Positions 43,294 to 52,468 of a stretch of 64,000 nt of DNA are shown piece after piece. Source of the DNA: Micavibrio_A sp041655955 (GTDB lineage Bacteria > Pseudomonadota > Alphaproteobacteria > Micavibrionales > Micavibrionaceae); NCBI GenBank assembly GCA_041655955.1, contig JBBAEN010000001.1:186001-250000 (forward strand). The letters are read 5' to 3'. The translations under genes and the position numbers were made by a program. The notes beneath the pieces were generated by a model that saw only the letters and a program-made list of their open reading frames with translations, made no database searches and had not been told where the DNA came from. How positions within the stretch are numbered: position 1 is the stretch's first letter; each line of letters starts with the position of its first letter.

Positions 43294-43872
43294 ATGACCA
43301 AAGCGTTGCAATCAAAGAAAATTGCCGTTCTCATGGCGAACGGCTTTAACGAAACCGAATTTCTGTCCATCCAAAGAGCAATGATCGAGCAAGGCGCGTC
43401 CTTGCGTATTATCAGCACCGATTCCGGCCTTGTAAATGGCTGGGACGGCAAGAGCTGGGGCCATAATTTCGCGGTTGACGTGCAACTGAACACCGCTTTG
43501 GGCATTGATTATGACGCCGTCATCATCCCCGGCGGGCAGCGCAGCCACGATAAACTGAAAATGACCGCCCATTCCCGCCGCTTTATCGGCAGCTTTATAG
43601 CGTCCATGAAGCCGGTCGTCTGTATGGGCGACGCGGTGCAGCTTCTGGCCCATGCGGATCACGTCGCGGGCAAGACGGTCGGCGGCCCCGATGAAAAACG
43701 CGCAATCGCCGAAACCGCGGGCGCGAACTGGTCTGATGCGCCTTGCGTGCGCGACGGCATGATCCTGACGGGCGACGTCGAAGGCGAAAAGCTTGCGGCC
43801 TATGTCGCGGCTTCCATCGAGATGATGGAAGAGCATGACGCGTCCGCAATGACCCAGCAAAAGGCAGCCTAA
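43294..43872 (+). CDS. DJ-1/PfpI family protein
   Basis: 192 residues of the PfpI/YhbO class of the glutamine-amidotransferase-like fold. Seen: KIAVLMANGFNETEF with the conserved Glu, AVIIPGG, and the nucleophile elbow VVCMGDAVQ with Cys110. Here the residue after Cys is Met where most PfpI proteins have His, so the Cys-His dyad is missing or supplied from elsewhere. Members act as deglycases or stress proteins, with activity disputed. It has its own promoter and sits 4 bases before prfB, so the two may be transcribed together. Confidence 0.9.
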   Translation: MTKALQSKKIAVLMANGFNETEFLSIQRAMIEQGASLRIISTDSGLVNGWDGKSWGHNFAVDVQLNTALGIDYDAVIIPGGQRSHDKLKMTAHSRRFIGSFIASMKPVVCMGDAVQLLAHADHVAGKTVGGPDEKRAIAETAGANWSDAPCVRDGMILTGDVEGEKLAAYVAASIEMMEEHDASAMTQQKAA

Positions 43873-43876
43873 TCCC

Positions 43877-44996
43877 ATGAGGGCGGAAATCGAAGCAGTG
43901 GTGAGTGAAGTCCGTGAGGCGCTTGTCCTGCTAAGGAGGCATCTTTGACTGGGATGTCGCCCTTGCCCGCCTTGAAGAGCTGAACAAAGCCGCCGAAGAC
44001 CCCGATCTCTGGAACGATGCCGACAAGGCGCAGGCGCTGATGAAAGAGCGCACGCGCCTTGATTCGCAAATAAGCCGCCTCAACGGCTATGAAGCCTCCG
44101 TAAACGACAATATCGAACTCATCGCTATGGGCGGGGAGGAGGGGGACGAAACCATCGTCGCCGAAGCCGAACAGGCGCTGTTCGCCCTGCAACAGGACGT
44201 ATCGAAATACGAGCTTGAGAGCCTGCTTTCGGGCGAGGCCGACATGAACGACGCCTATCTTGAGGTCAATGCCGGGGCCGGCGGGACGGAAGCGCAGGAC
44301 TGGGCCGGTATCCTCCTGCGCATGTATATAAGATGGGCTGAAAACAAAGGCTTCAAGGTTACTCTTCTCGACTGGAATGAGGGCGAGGAGGCGGGTATAA
44401 AATCCGCAACGATCCGTATAGAAGGCGAGCGGGCCTATGGCTGGCTGAAGACCGAAAGCGGCGTCCACAGGCTTGTCCGCATCTCTCCCTTTGATTCCAA
44501 CGCCCGCCGCCATACGAGCTTTTCGTCCGTGGGCGTGACGCCGGTGATTGACGACAGTATCGATATCGAGATTCTGGATAAGGATTTGAAGGTCGATACA
44601 TACCGCTCCAGCGGCGCAGGGGGCCAGCACGTCAACACCACCGACTCGGCCATCCGCATCACCCATATTCCGACCGGTGTCGTCGTGTCCTGCCAGAACG
44701 GGCGCTCCCAGCACCAGAACCGCGCCGATGCCATGGCGATGCTGAAAGCCCGTCTTTACGAGCTTGAACTGCGCAAGCGCGAAGAGGCCGCGAGCGCCGC
44801 CTCCGCCTCCAAGAGCGATATTGGCTGGGGACACCAGATCCGCTCCTATGTGCTTCAGCCCTACCAGATGATCAAGGATTTGCGCACCGGAACGGAAAAC
44901 ACCAATGCGCAGGCCGTCCTCGACGGCGATATCGACCTGTTTTTGGAAACATCGCTTTCCTTCAGGTTGGGGATCGCCGACAAGAAAAAGAAATAG
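43877..44996 (+). CDS. prfB: Peptide chain release factor 2 (programmed +1 frameshift)
   Basis: Ends translation at UAA and UGA codons. The gene begins at ATG 43877; after 23 codons the frame hits CTT TGA (43943-43948). An internal AAGGAGG (43933-43939) lies three bases before CTT, exactly the spacing of the known RF2 autoregulatory frameshift. Ribosomes slip +1 to read GAC at 43947 and continue to 44996, giving about 372 residues. The stop-recognition tripeptide SPF (ISPFDSNARRH) and the catalytic GGQ (GAGGQHVN) are present. Low RF2 levels favour the shift. Annotating only from 44040 would lose the N-terminus. Confidence 0.96.
43933..43949 (+). promoter_or_regulatory. RF2 programmed frameshift site
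   Basis: AAGGAGG, three bases, then CTTTGAC. The Shine-Dalgarno-like element and slippery CTT before the in-frame UGA match the conserved prfB recoding signal. Confidence 0.95.
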
Positions 44997-45108
44997 GATA
45001 ACAGGCGGGACGGCACAGGGGATTGTCCGCAAAACGGCCTTGCCTCCCATGGGCCATGCGCTTATGGTCGTTCTCATCCATTTTTTCACAGAACGGGACT
45101 GAAACAGT

Positions 45109-46581
45109 ATGTTTTCTAAGACCTTGCGTTCATCTTTGCGCCGATCCGGGCGCCCATCCGCGCGCGTGTCCACGCCTATGCCGCCGCGCCTGTTTATGCA
45201 CCCGTCCTTGCGTCTTGCCGCCCTGACCGGCGCCGCGGTTCTTGCCCTTCTTCCCGTCCATAACCATGCCATGGCGCAATCCGCCCAGGCCCATGCGTTC
45301 CAGCCGATGGGGCAATGGATGGTCGGCCCGGCGCAGCTTCCTTCGGTGCGGGGGCTGGAGGGGATGAGCCTGCCTTGCATCCTGTCCAATGATTACGATA
45401 ACGGCTTTATCATCCGCTTTTCCGGCGGCGGGGGCCGCATGATGGCGATGGCCGTTGATTTCCGTCAGGACGTGTTCCGCCCCGGCCATAAATATACGGC
45501 GCTTTTATCGCTTGGCGATAAATATGCGCAACAGGTCACGGGAACCGCTTTTGCGGCCAATACGCTTATCTTCAACCTGCGCGGCCTTGAGGATGTTTAT
45601 AAGGAGGCGGCGCAGGCGAACTGGCTGGGCCTTAGCATCGCGGACAATAATATGTATTTCGCGCTGGGGCGTATGGGGGATTCCTATGCGGCGCTTGAAC
45701 AATGTTACCACGGCGACGATGCTGCGCCCGCAATGGCGCAGCAAGATTATGCCGCGCAATATCCGGCGCAGGGTGGACAGGGCGGCGCGCCCTATGACCC
45801 GTCCCGCTCCTACTATGAGCCTTCCGGTGCAGGGGCCATGCCGCAAAATCTGGATGACATCATGCGCGGCGGCGATGCACATGGCGGCGACGCCTATGCG
45901 CAGCCACGCTCGCTTGGCGCTATTCCGGCCCGTCAAAGCCCCGCTTCGGTCGCGCAATGGAATGCGTCCGCGGGTGAGGACATCCGCACCGTCCTGAACC
46001 GCTGGGCCGACCGCGCCGGCTATGATTTGCAATGGCAGGCGGAGCAGAATGGAATTGTTGCGCAGGATGTTGCACTTGACGGGCGCTTCGAAGAGGCGGT
46101 TGCGGAGCTGCTCGCCGTCAGCGGCGCAGCATCGGGTCTTCAGGGGCGGGTTCAAAATGACGCGTCACCTGCCCGCGCGGCGCCTCATGTGCCCTCCCAC
46201 AATAATGGTTCTTATGACGCTTCTTCCGCGGCGTATCCCGCTTCAAATCCTGTTCCATCCGAACCCGCGGCGGGTATCCGCCGCGCCCGTCCGGCCGGCG
46301 CCGCCCAAACCCTTTCGGCCCCGTCCGCATGGACGGCCCCGGCGGGCATGGCCTTGAAAGACGTTCTTCAGGACTGGGCGGGCAGGGAAGGCGTTGCCGT
46401 CATATGGCACGCGGATGACGGGTTTCAGGTAAGGCAGGGCATGGCGCTGAACGGCACGTTCGAATCGGCTGTCGCCGCGCTGCTCGACCAGTTTTCTTCG
46501 GAAACGCCCCGCCCCGTCGGCGGGCTGAACACCGACCCGGAGAGCGGTTTGCGCACCCTGACCATCGATCAGGATGGATAA
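45109..46581 (+). CDS. Exported protein with two TcpQ-like domains
   Basis: 490 residues. A basic N-terminus and hydrophobic core (LRLAALTGAAVLALLPV) make a signal peptide cleaved near AMAQ (residue 57); starts at Met24 or Met30 would also give one. Residues 65-202 form a domain shared with the next gene: a Trp, a Cys, Tyr-Asp-x-Gly, then AVDFRQDVF and a closing Cys. Residues 284-345 and 408-488 look like two TcpQ/PilL-N-type domains (WNASAGEDIRTVLNRWADRAG; WTAPAGMALKDVLQDWAGREG), modules found in pilus and secretion-system outer-membrane lipoproteins and secretins. Linkers are Ala/Pro/Gln-rich. Function unknown; an envelope-assembly role is inferred. Confidence 0.78.
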   Translation: MFSKTLRSSLRRSGRPSARVSTPMPPRLFMHPSLRLAALTGAAVLALLPVHNHAMAQSAQAHAFQPMGQWMVGPAQLPSVRGLEGMSLPCILSNDYDNGFIIRFSGGGGRMMAMAVDFRQDVFRPGHKYTALLSLGDKYAQQVTGTAFAANTLIFNLRGLEDVYKEAAQANWLGLSIADNNMYFALGRMGDSYAALEQCYHGDDAAPAMAQQDYAAQYPAQGGQGGAPYDPSRSYYEPSGAGAMPQNLDDIMRGGDAHGGDAYAQPRSLGAIPARQSPASVAQWNASAGEDIRTVLNRWADRAGYDLQWQAEQNGIVAQDVALDGRFEEAVAELLAVSGAASGLQGRVQNDASPARAAPHVPSHNNGSYDASSAAYPASNPVPSEPAAGIRRARPAGAAQTLSAPSAWTAPAGMALKDVLQDWAGREGVAVIWHADDGFQVRQGMALNGTFESAVAALLDQFSSETPRPVGGLNTDPESGLRTLTIDQDG

Positions 46582-46735
46582 CTCTGTGGATATCTGCGGA
46601 TAATACGGCCATTAACCTGAATAACCTTTAAAACAGGCTTTGCCGCGGGACGGCAAAGCGGTATGTTTTCCTGCAGATTCCCGTAAATCTTTTTCGAATA
46701 TGGAATTTGCCACGCAAGAGTGCAGGATGTGACCC

Positions 46736-49700
46736 ATGTTTACAAAGAAACATTTCTCTTCAACCGTTCTGGCAGGGCTTTTTGTTACCTCGTGCCTGCT
46801 TTCACCGGCGATTGCGCAGGAACAGAACCTGAAGCCGCAAGGCGCATGGGCCTTGACCAAGGTGGACAGGACGGCGGAGGGCGGGAACTCCTATTGCACG
46901 CTTTCGCGTAAATATGACGGCGGCGTGGTTTTAAGCCTCGCGCGCAATCAGGCGGAGGAATATTCGCTCGCCATAGATTTCCAGAAAGATGTCTTCAAGC
47001 GCGACCGGTCGCTGAAAATCAACCTGCAACCGGGGCCGGGGCAAATCCGCGCCTATGACATGATGCCTTCTTCGGAAAAAGCGGTCGTGATCCGCCTTGG
47101 CTGGGACACCGGCTTTTTCGATGCGCTGGACGATTCCCGGCAGATGCAGGTGAAAATCGACAATAACGCCTATGCTTTTGCCATGCCCGAAGTGACAAAG
47201 GGGCAAAAGGATCTTCAGAACTGTATGGAGGATCTGCAAATCGCGGCGCAGGGCGGCGCGGCCGCACCGTCCAAAACGACGGATGTTCTGATGGCGGAGC
47301 CTGTCAACGGGCCGAAAAATTTCAGCGCGGAAAAGCTTGAAACAAGGCTGGCCGATGCGGGGGCGGCAAACGGATCCGCTGCGTCCGCCGCTACGAAGGC
47401 CGCCGCCGCGCCCGCTGCTGTAAAGGGTGCATCCGCCGCCGCTGCAATGCCCGGCCCGGCGCCGCTTATTCCCGATGCCCGCGCGCTTATCAACGCGCCG
47501 ACGGATGAAGAAAAACAACTATTGGCGCAGCAGGAAAAAGCTGTCTTGAAAGATTTTGCCGACAGCATGCGCGCCCAGGAGCCGTCCTTGCAAAAAACTG
47601 CGGCAAAGGCAAAGACTGCATCTGCATCACAAGAAAAGCCGCAAAAGACCGCAGCAAAACAGACGCCGCCCCCGCAAAAACCCGCAGTAAAAGCTGCGGC
47701 GGAACCCGTACGGGCTTCTTCTTCTCCCGCTGTAGCGCCGGTCGCCGCGGCAAATACGGGCACGAAAAACGCCGCGCCGGCAAAGATGGCTGTGGCCGCA
47801 TCGCCGCAAGCGGCTATCCAGTCCGACCGCGCCTTGCAAGAGCTTCAGGCCCGCCTGAAAACCATGGCGGCTGAAAATGAGGGGCTGAAGCAAAAGACGG
47901 CGGACGAGCTTGGAAAATCCAATCAGCAAATCACCATGCTGCAATCGCGCCTTGCGGAACTGGCCACGGAAAACGACTCTTTAAGGGTGCAATCGGGGGC
48001 CGTTTCGCCTGAAACGCAAAGGCAGCTCAACGCGATTGAGAATGAGCGTATGGAACTTGAAGAGCGGCTCTTTTCGGCGGAGCAGGAAAAAGCCAAATTA
48101 TCCGCGCAGCAGGTAACGCTTGCGGGCCGCACGCGCGAGCTGGAAAACAGGAACGCCGAGCTTGAGGCCAGCCTTGCCACAGCCCGCACCCAGATGGCGC
48201 AAGCGGCGCTGGAAGCCGAAAACAAATCGACGCAGCAGGTTAAAAACCTGCAAGAGCGCCTTGCGCTTATTGTGGCGGAGAATGAAAAGCTGAAGACCCA
48301 ATCCGCAACAATTCCCGAAACGCAAAAGCGGCTCGACGCTATTGCCGCCGAGAAGAAAGCCCTCGAAGACAATCTGAAGCAGACGCAGGCGGCGGCGGCG
48401 GAAGCGGCCCGCAAGGCGCAGGAAAAAGCGCAGGCCGAACAGGCGGCCGCCGCGCAGCAAAAAGCGCTGGAAGAACAGGTAGCCGCCCTCCGGGCGGAGG
48501 CCGAGGCGCAGACGAAAGCCCATGCGCAGGTACAGGCGCAGTTGCAGGAACAGGCTTCTATGGCCGCCTCTTCATCCGGCATGACGCCGCTTCCTGATTC
48601 CATGGAGGAGATGGAGAAGCTGCGGCAGGAGCGTGATGCGATGGCGCAAAAAGTGGCGGCGCTTGAGCAAAGCCTTGCCAGTATAGAGCCCGCGTCCGGC
48701 GGCGCGCAGGATGAAGAAGCGGCCGCAAAAATCCAAGAGCTTGAGGTGCGCAACGCCCAGCTGGAAGAAAACCTGAAATCGGCCCAGACGCGGATTGCGG
48801 AAACCGCCGTCAATGCGGAAGGGAAGGCGCTTCGCCTGATAGCGGATCTGGAACATAAGCTTGAATCCGCGCAAAAAGATAATATGAAGCTGGCCAAGGA
48901 TCTTGAAAGCCTCAGAACCCAGAAGGAAGATAGCCGCCTTACGCTTGTCGCGGGGGACTGGAATCTGGAGCAGGCGACAAAACGCTTTAACGAGGCGGAG
49001 CGCGAAATCCGCCGTTTGGGCCGGCAGGTCGAAAATGAGCGCATGAGCTGTAGCCATGAAAAAGCTGAAATCGAGCAAATGCTCTTTGACCCTGCGGTGA
49101 CAGAGAAGAGGCAGATTGAGAAATTGCAAGCGCTTGAAGGAGAATTGCGGGAGGCAAAGGCACAGTTGAAAGAACGCGGCATTGCGACGTCCCGCTTGGC
49201 CCGCAATGACACGGCAGACGGTTCAATCGAGGTTCAGGCCCTTGAGCCAGCCGCCGGACATACCGCGGATCTGGGCGAGATGGCATGGACATCGACGAGT
49301 GCCCCGGCTGTGGTTGCCGCCGCCGCGTCATCCATGACGCCGCCGCCTGCCGTAAAACCCGCGGTGAATAACGCGCAAGCCGCCGTGGTTCAGTCGCAGA
49401 TGAACGAGCTGCGCCGCCAGCTCGCACGCAAGGAAAATGAAAGCGCGACCTACCGCAACCAGCTTATCCAGATGCAGCGCCAGCAAGAAGCGGGAAGTGC
49501 ATCCGGTTCCGCCGCTGCCACTTCCGCCGCTGCCGCCAAAGAGGCGCAGACGGCACAGAGGCTGAACACCATCCAGCCGGCTTCGGGCGGCGGGGCGGCT
49601 TATGCGGCGGGGGCCGTGGCGCAGAAAATGACGGCCCGTCCGGCTGCAAAACCGCAAGCGGTGCAAGAGGCCTCGTTCCAGACCGGCGATATCCAGACTC

Positions 49701-50098
49701 TCCTGACCCGTGCCGGCGTGCCGGCTTCGGGCCTGAAACAATCCGGCGCGGGCAGCTTTAGCTGGGCGCAGGGTGGAGCGGTGCAAGGAAGCGCCACGGT
49801 GCGCAAGGCCGGCGGAAAAACTTTCGACGCGCAAGTGCAGGATTATATTGCTGCACGCAGAGCCTCCTGCTCCGGCGACTTTGCCTCCATTCCGACCGCG
49901 GCTGAAAACGGGGCGAAAAATATGGCCCTCTATGAAGTTGCCTGTGTCGGCGCGGGCGGGCAGGGACAGTCTTCCTCGATTGTCTTCTTTGAAGACAAGG
50001 AAAGCTTTGTCGCCGTCGCCAGCCAGAGCGAAGCCGCCAATCTGGACGAAGCCATGGACAGCCGCGATCGGATTGCGGGCGCTGTAAAGGGTATGTAG
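46736..50098 (+). CDS. Giant exported coiled-coil protein
   Basis: 1120 residues. Signal peptide cleaved near AIAQ (residue 28). Residues 32-165 form the N-terminal domain shared with the upstream gene (PQGAWALTK, CTLSRKYDGG, AIDFQKDVFK, closing Cys in LQNCMED). An Ala/Pro/Lys-rich linker spans about 170-360, and a very long coiled coil about 365-835 (repeats like LQARLKTMAAENEGLK). A second low-complexity part follows, then a C-terminal domain of about 140 residues (FQTGDIQTLLTRAG to the end) with two cysteines. The whole could span the periplasm. It follows the 490-residue gene by 154 bases and ends before a terminator. Unknown function. Confidence 0.8.
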   Translation: MFTKKHFSSTVLAGLFVTSCLLSPAIAQEQNLKPQGAWALTKVDRTAEGGNSYCTLSRKYDGGVVLSLARNQAEEYSLAIDFQKDVFKRDRSLKINLQPGPGQIRAYDMMPSSEKAVVIRLGWDTGFFDALDDSRQMQVKIDNNAYAFAMPEVTKGQKDLQNCMEDLQIAAQGGAAAPSKTTDVLMAEPVNGPKNFSAEKLETRLADAGAANGSAASAATKAAAAPAAVKGASAAAAMPGPAPLIPDARALINAPTDEEKQLLAQQEKAVLKDFADSMRAQEPSLQKTAAKAKTASASQEKPQKTAAKQTPPPQKPAVKAAAEPVRASSSPAVAPVAAANTGTKNAAPAKMAVAASPQAAIQSDRALQELQARLKTMAAENEGLKQKTADELGKSNQQITMLQSRLAELATENDSLRVQSGAVSPETQRQLNAIENERMELEERLFSAEQEKAKLSAQQVTLAGRTRELENRNAELEASLATARTQMAQAALEAENKSTQQVKNLQERLALIVAENEKLKTQSATIPETQKRLDAIAAEKKALEDNLKQTQAAAAEAARKAQEKAQAEQAAAAQQKALEEQVAALRAEAEAQTKAHAQVQAQLQEQASMAASSSGMTPLPDSMEEMEKLRQERDAMAQKVAALEQSLASIEPASGGAQDEEAAAKIQELEVRNAQLEENLKSAQTRIAETAVNAEGKALRLIADLEHKLESAQKDNMKLAKDLESLRTQKEDSRLTLVAGDWNLEQATKRFNEAEREIRRLGRQVENERMSCSHEKAEIEQMLFDPAVTEKRQIEKLQALEGELREAKAQLKERGIATSRLARNDTADGSIEVQALEPAAGHTADLGEMAWTSTSAPAVVAAAASSMTPPPAVKPAVNNAQAAVVQSQMNELRRQLARKENESATYRNQLIQMQRQQEAGSASGSAAATSAAAAKEAQTAQRLNTIQPASGGGAAYAAGAVAQKMTARPAAKPQAVQEASFQTGDIQTLLTRAGVPASGLKQSGAGSFSWAQGGAVQGSATVRKAGGKTFDAQVQDYIAARRASCSGDFASIPTAAENGAKNMALYEVACVGAGGQGQSSSIVFFEDKESFVAVASQSEAANLDEAMDSRDRIAGAVKGM

Positions 50099-50243
50099 CC
50101 TGCGCGCCCCTCTCCACGCGTCGCCATCTGTCCAGTCTGGATTATAGGGGAGCGTGATTAAGGGCGCGGGCCTGTAGCCTTGCAAACCGGCATGGTTCCT
50201 TCTCCAAGGGAAGACTAGCCCTATTGCCGCCCTGCAGGATTAG

Positions 50244-50280
50244 AAAACCCCCGCACCATAAATAAGGAGCGGGGGTTTTT
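50244..50280. terminator. Bidirectional terminator, coiled-coil gene / phaR
   Basis: AAAACCCCCGC (50244-50254) and GCGGGGGTTTTT (50269-50280) pair around a 14-base loop. T-run on the plus side, A-run mirror on the other. It lies between the two convergent genes. Confidence 0.85.
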
Positions 50281-50391
50281 CTTCATCATATGGCGGCGGA
50301 ACATGCGGCATAGCGCGGGCGGTATTGGTAACCATGAGGCGGCGCGGCGGAAGCCGCAGCCGCAGCAGACGCCGCGCTTTTCCTCCGCCCG

Positions 50392-50883
50392 CTATTTCTT
50401 GTCGTCTTCGCCTTGCTGTCCGAAGGGGCGGAACATGCGCATTGCGTTTTCAAACATGGCCATGTTCTGCTTGTTGATTTCTTCCAGATTGGGAACGGGG
50501 AATATGCCTTCGATCGATTTATTGATTTGCTGGCGGAGCTGTTCCTGATTTTTTGCGAATGTCTGGAAGCTGTGTTCAAGGTAATTCGGCACGAGCGGGC
50601 CGAGATTGTCGCCGTAAAAACCGATAAGCTGGCGCAGGAAACCGATGGGGAGAAGGCTTTGCCCCTCGTTCGATTCCTGATCGACGATAATCTGGGTCAG
50701 GACGGAGCGGGTAATGTCATCGCCAGATTTCGCATCATAGACGACGAAATCATGGCCTTCCTTGACCATTTCGCATAAATCCTCAAGTGTTACATAGCTG
50801 CTCCTGCCCGTATCATACAGGCGGCGGTTGGCGTACTTTTTGATGACCGTGGGTTCATCGGACTTCTTCTTGGTCGTAGCCAT
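50392..50883 (-). CDS. phaR: PHA synthesis repressor PhaR
   Basis: 163 residues of the PHB accumulation regulator family: the DNA-binding N-terminus PTVIKKYANRRLYDTGRSSYVTLEDL, then FVVYDAKSGDDITRSVLTQII and ESNEGQSLLPIGFLRQLI. PhaR binds both PHB and DNA and derepresses phasin when granules form. This is the regulator, not the unrelated PhaR subunit of class IV synthase. AGGAG precedes the ATG at 50883. It is divergent from phaC across 137 bases. Confidence 0.95.
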   Translation of the reverse strand: MATTKKKSDEPTVIKKYANRRLYDTGRSSYVTLEDLCEMVKEGHDFVVYDAKSGDDITRSVLTQIIVDQESNEGQSLLPIGFLRQLIGFYGDNLGPLVPNYLEHSFQTFAKNQEQLRQQINKSIEGIFPVPNLEEINKQNMAMFENAMRMFRPFGQQGEDDKK

Positions 50884-51020
50884 TGTGAATTCTCCTAATA
50901 GCTGAATGCTGCAAGTATGATTAACTATTATTATGCACAAAATTATATTGCAAGGCAAAAAGATTAATATGTTGCGCGCGGGCGCTTCTTTTTGTGCTTT
51001 CTTTTATATATAAGGAAAAT

Positions 51021-52331
51021 ATGACCCGCACCGGCCCCAAACCCTTATCCCTCCATTTGTCGATGGCCTCGCTGGCGGCGGCGGGCTTTGCCGGCGGCGC
51101 CGCCTTTTCGCAAGAGGATCTGGAGGGGTTCTTTAAAGGCATACAAAAATATCAGGCCCATCCTTTTAAACGCTCTATGCCGCCTCTTGAAACAGTCTGG
51201 CAGGCAGGGAGCGTGCGGTTGCTGCGCGTGGAGGTAGAAGGGCAAGGTGGCGCTCCCGATGCGGCGGCCCGTCATGCTGCGGCGGAAATCGGGGGCGGTA
51301 TTGACGATATTGGTATCAAGGGCGACGCTCTTGCCGATGCCGATGCCGATGCCGATGCCCAAGTCCAGGCCCAAGCCCAAGCCCAAGCTCTAGCCGCTGA
51401 CGCATCCACCGTGCCGCCGGCAAAGCCCGCCGCAAACGCCGATGCCACTATCACCCCCCGCCGTCACAAAACGAGCGGAATCCCCGTTATCGTCATCCCG
51501 TCCATGATTAACGGCTCCGCCATTCTCGATTTGCTGCCCGATCGCTCTTTTGTGCGTTTTCTGGCGGGGCAGGGGCTGGAGGTTTATTTGCTGGATTGGG
51601 GAGAGGCCGCAAAAGATCCGGGCCTTTCCAGCTTTGATACGGCTATGCGTGAAAGGCTCTTGCCTGCGCTTGACGCTGCGGGGGCAGAGGTGATGCTGCT
51701 CGGCTATTGCATGGGGGGGCTGTTTGCGGCGGCGGCTTCGGTGCTGCGGCCAAACAAGGTTAAGGGGCTTGTGATGCTTGCGGCGCCGTGGAATTTTCAT
51801 GATAGCGAGGCTGCGCTGAAAAACAGGATAAGCGTGATGAAGCCCGCCGCCCTGCCTTATATGGCGCAGCATGGCCGCCTGCCCGAAAGCTGGGTTCAGG
51901 CAGTTTTCGCGACCTTGGATCCGGAAGGTTCAATCCGTAAATTTGCCGCCTTCGCCGCCCTGCCGGAGAGGGATAAAAAAGCGGAATTATTCGTCGCCGT
52001 CGAGGACTGGCTGAACGAGGGAGGCGCTCTGCCCGCCGCCATGGCGCGAAGCTGTATGGAGGAATGGTATGAGCGGAATTTGCCGCATAACGGCGAATGG
52101 CTTGTGTGCGGCGAGGTGATTGCTGCGGAGAATGTTGCATGTCCGGCGCTTGTTGTTGCGGCGAAGGAGGACAAGATCGTGCCTCTGGAATCGGCGCTTT
52201 CTTTTGGCGATAAAGCAGGCACCGAAAGGATTTTGTGCGCAACAGGGCATATCGGCCTGATGGTTTCGCGGGATGCTGCGGCCGCCATATGGGCGCCTGT
52301 CGCGCGCTGGCTCGCGGCGCAGCAACGGTAA
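51021..52331 (+). CDS. phaC: Short PHA synthase (PhaC-like)
   Basis: 436 residues, alpha/beta hydrolase fold. The lipase-like box is GYCMGG with nucleophile Cys230; the Asp of KEDKIVP and the His of GHIGL complete the catalytic triad. PSMINGSAILDLLPDRSFVRFLAGQG and YLLDWG match the PHA synthase core. It is far shorter than class I PhaC (about 590) and its WG motif and size are closer to class III/IV, but no PhaE or class IV PhaR partner is next to it. Residues about 75-149 are a low-complexity insertion with DADADADAQVQAQAQAQA, coded by hexamer repeats. AAGGAA precedes the ATG at 51021. Confidence 0.88.
   Translation: MTRTGPKPLSLHLSMASLAAAGFAGGAAFSQEDLEGFFKGIQKYQAHPFKRSMPPLETVWQAGSVRLLRVEVEGQGGAPDAAARHAAAEIGGGIDDIGIKGDALADADADADAQVQAQAQAQALAADASTVPPAKPAANADATITPRRHKTSGIPVIVIPSMINGSAILDLLPDRSFVRFLAGQGLEVYLLDWGEAAKDPGLSSFDTAMRERLLPALDAAGAEVMLLGYCMGGLFAAAASVLRPNKVKGLVMLAAPWNFHDSEAALKNRISVMKPAALPYMAQHGRLPESWVQAVFATLDPEGSIRKFAAFAALPERDKKAELFVAVEDWLNEGGALPAAMARSCMEEWYERNLPHNGEWLVCGEVIAAENVACPALVVAAKEDKIVPLESALSFGDKAGTERILCATGHIGLMVSRDAAAAIWAPVARWLAAQQR
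51333..51386 (+). repeat. Hexanucleotide repeats inside phaC
   Basis: Four GCCGAT units (51333-51356) followed by five GCCCAA-like units (51357-51386). They code for Ala-Asp then Ala-Gln (one Val-Gln) dipeptides, in frame, so changes in copy number would not shift the frame. Confidence 0.9.
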
Positions 52332-52468
52332 AGCGGCGGGAAGGGCTTCTTTGCGGGGCTATTATATATTTTTGCCGCGCGTGGCTTGAATTTCCGCGCC
52401 GTCCGCCCTAATGTCGGGCGCAGCTTTTATACCCCCCTCATCCAGAACCAGTGCAGGAGTTTTCCCCC

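Noticed and set aside
47923..49212. Ser/Cys-rich 429-residue minus-strand frame
   Set aside because: It is the antisense of the Ala/Glu-rich coiled coil of the 1120-residue protein; repetitive sense coding produces it.
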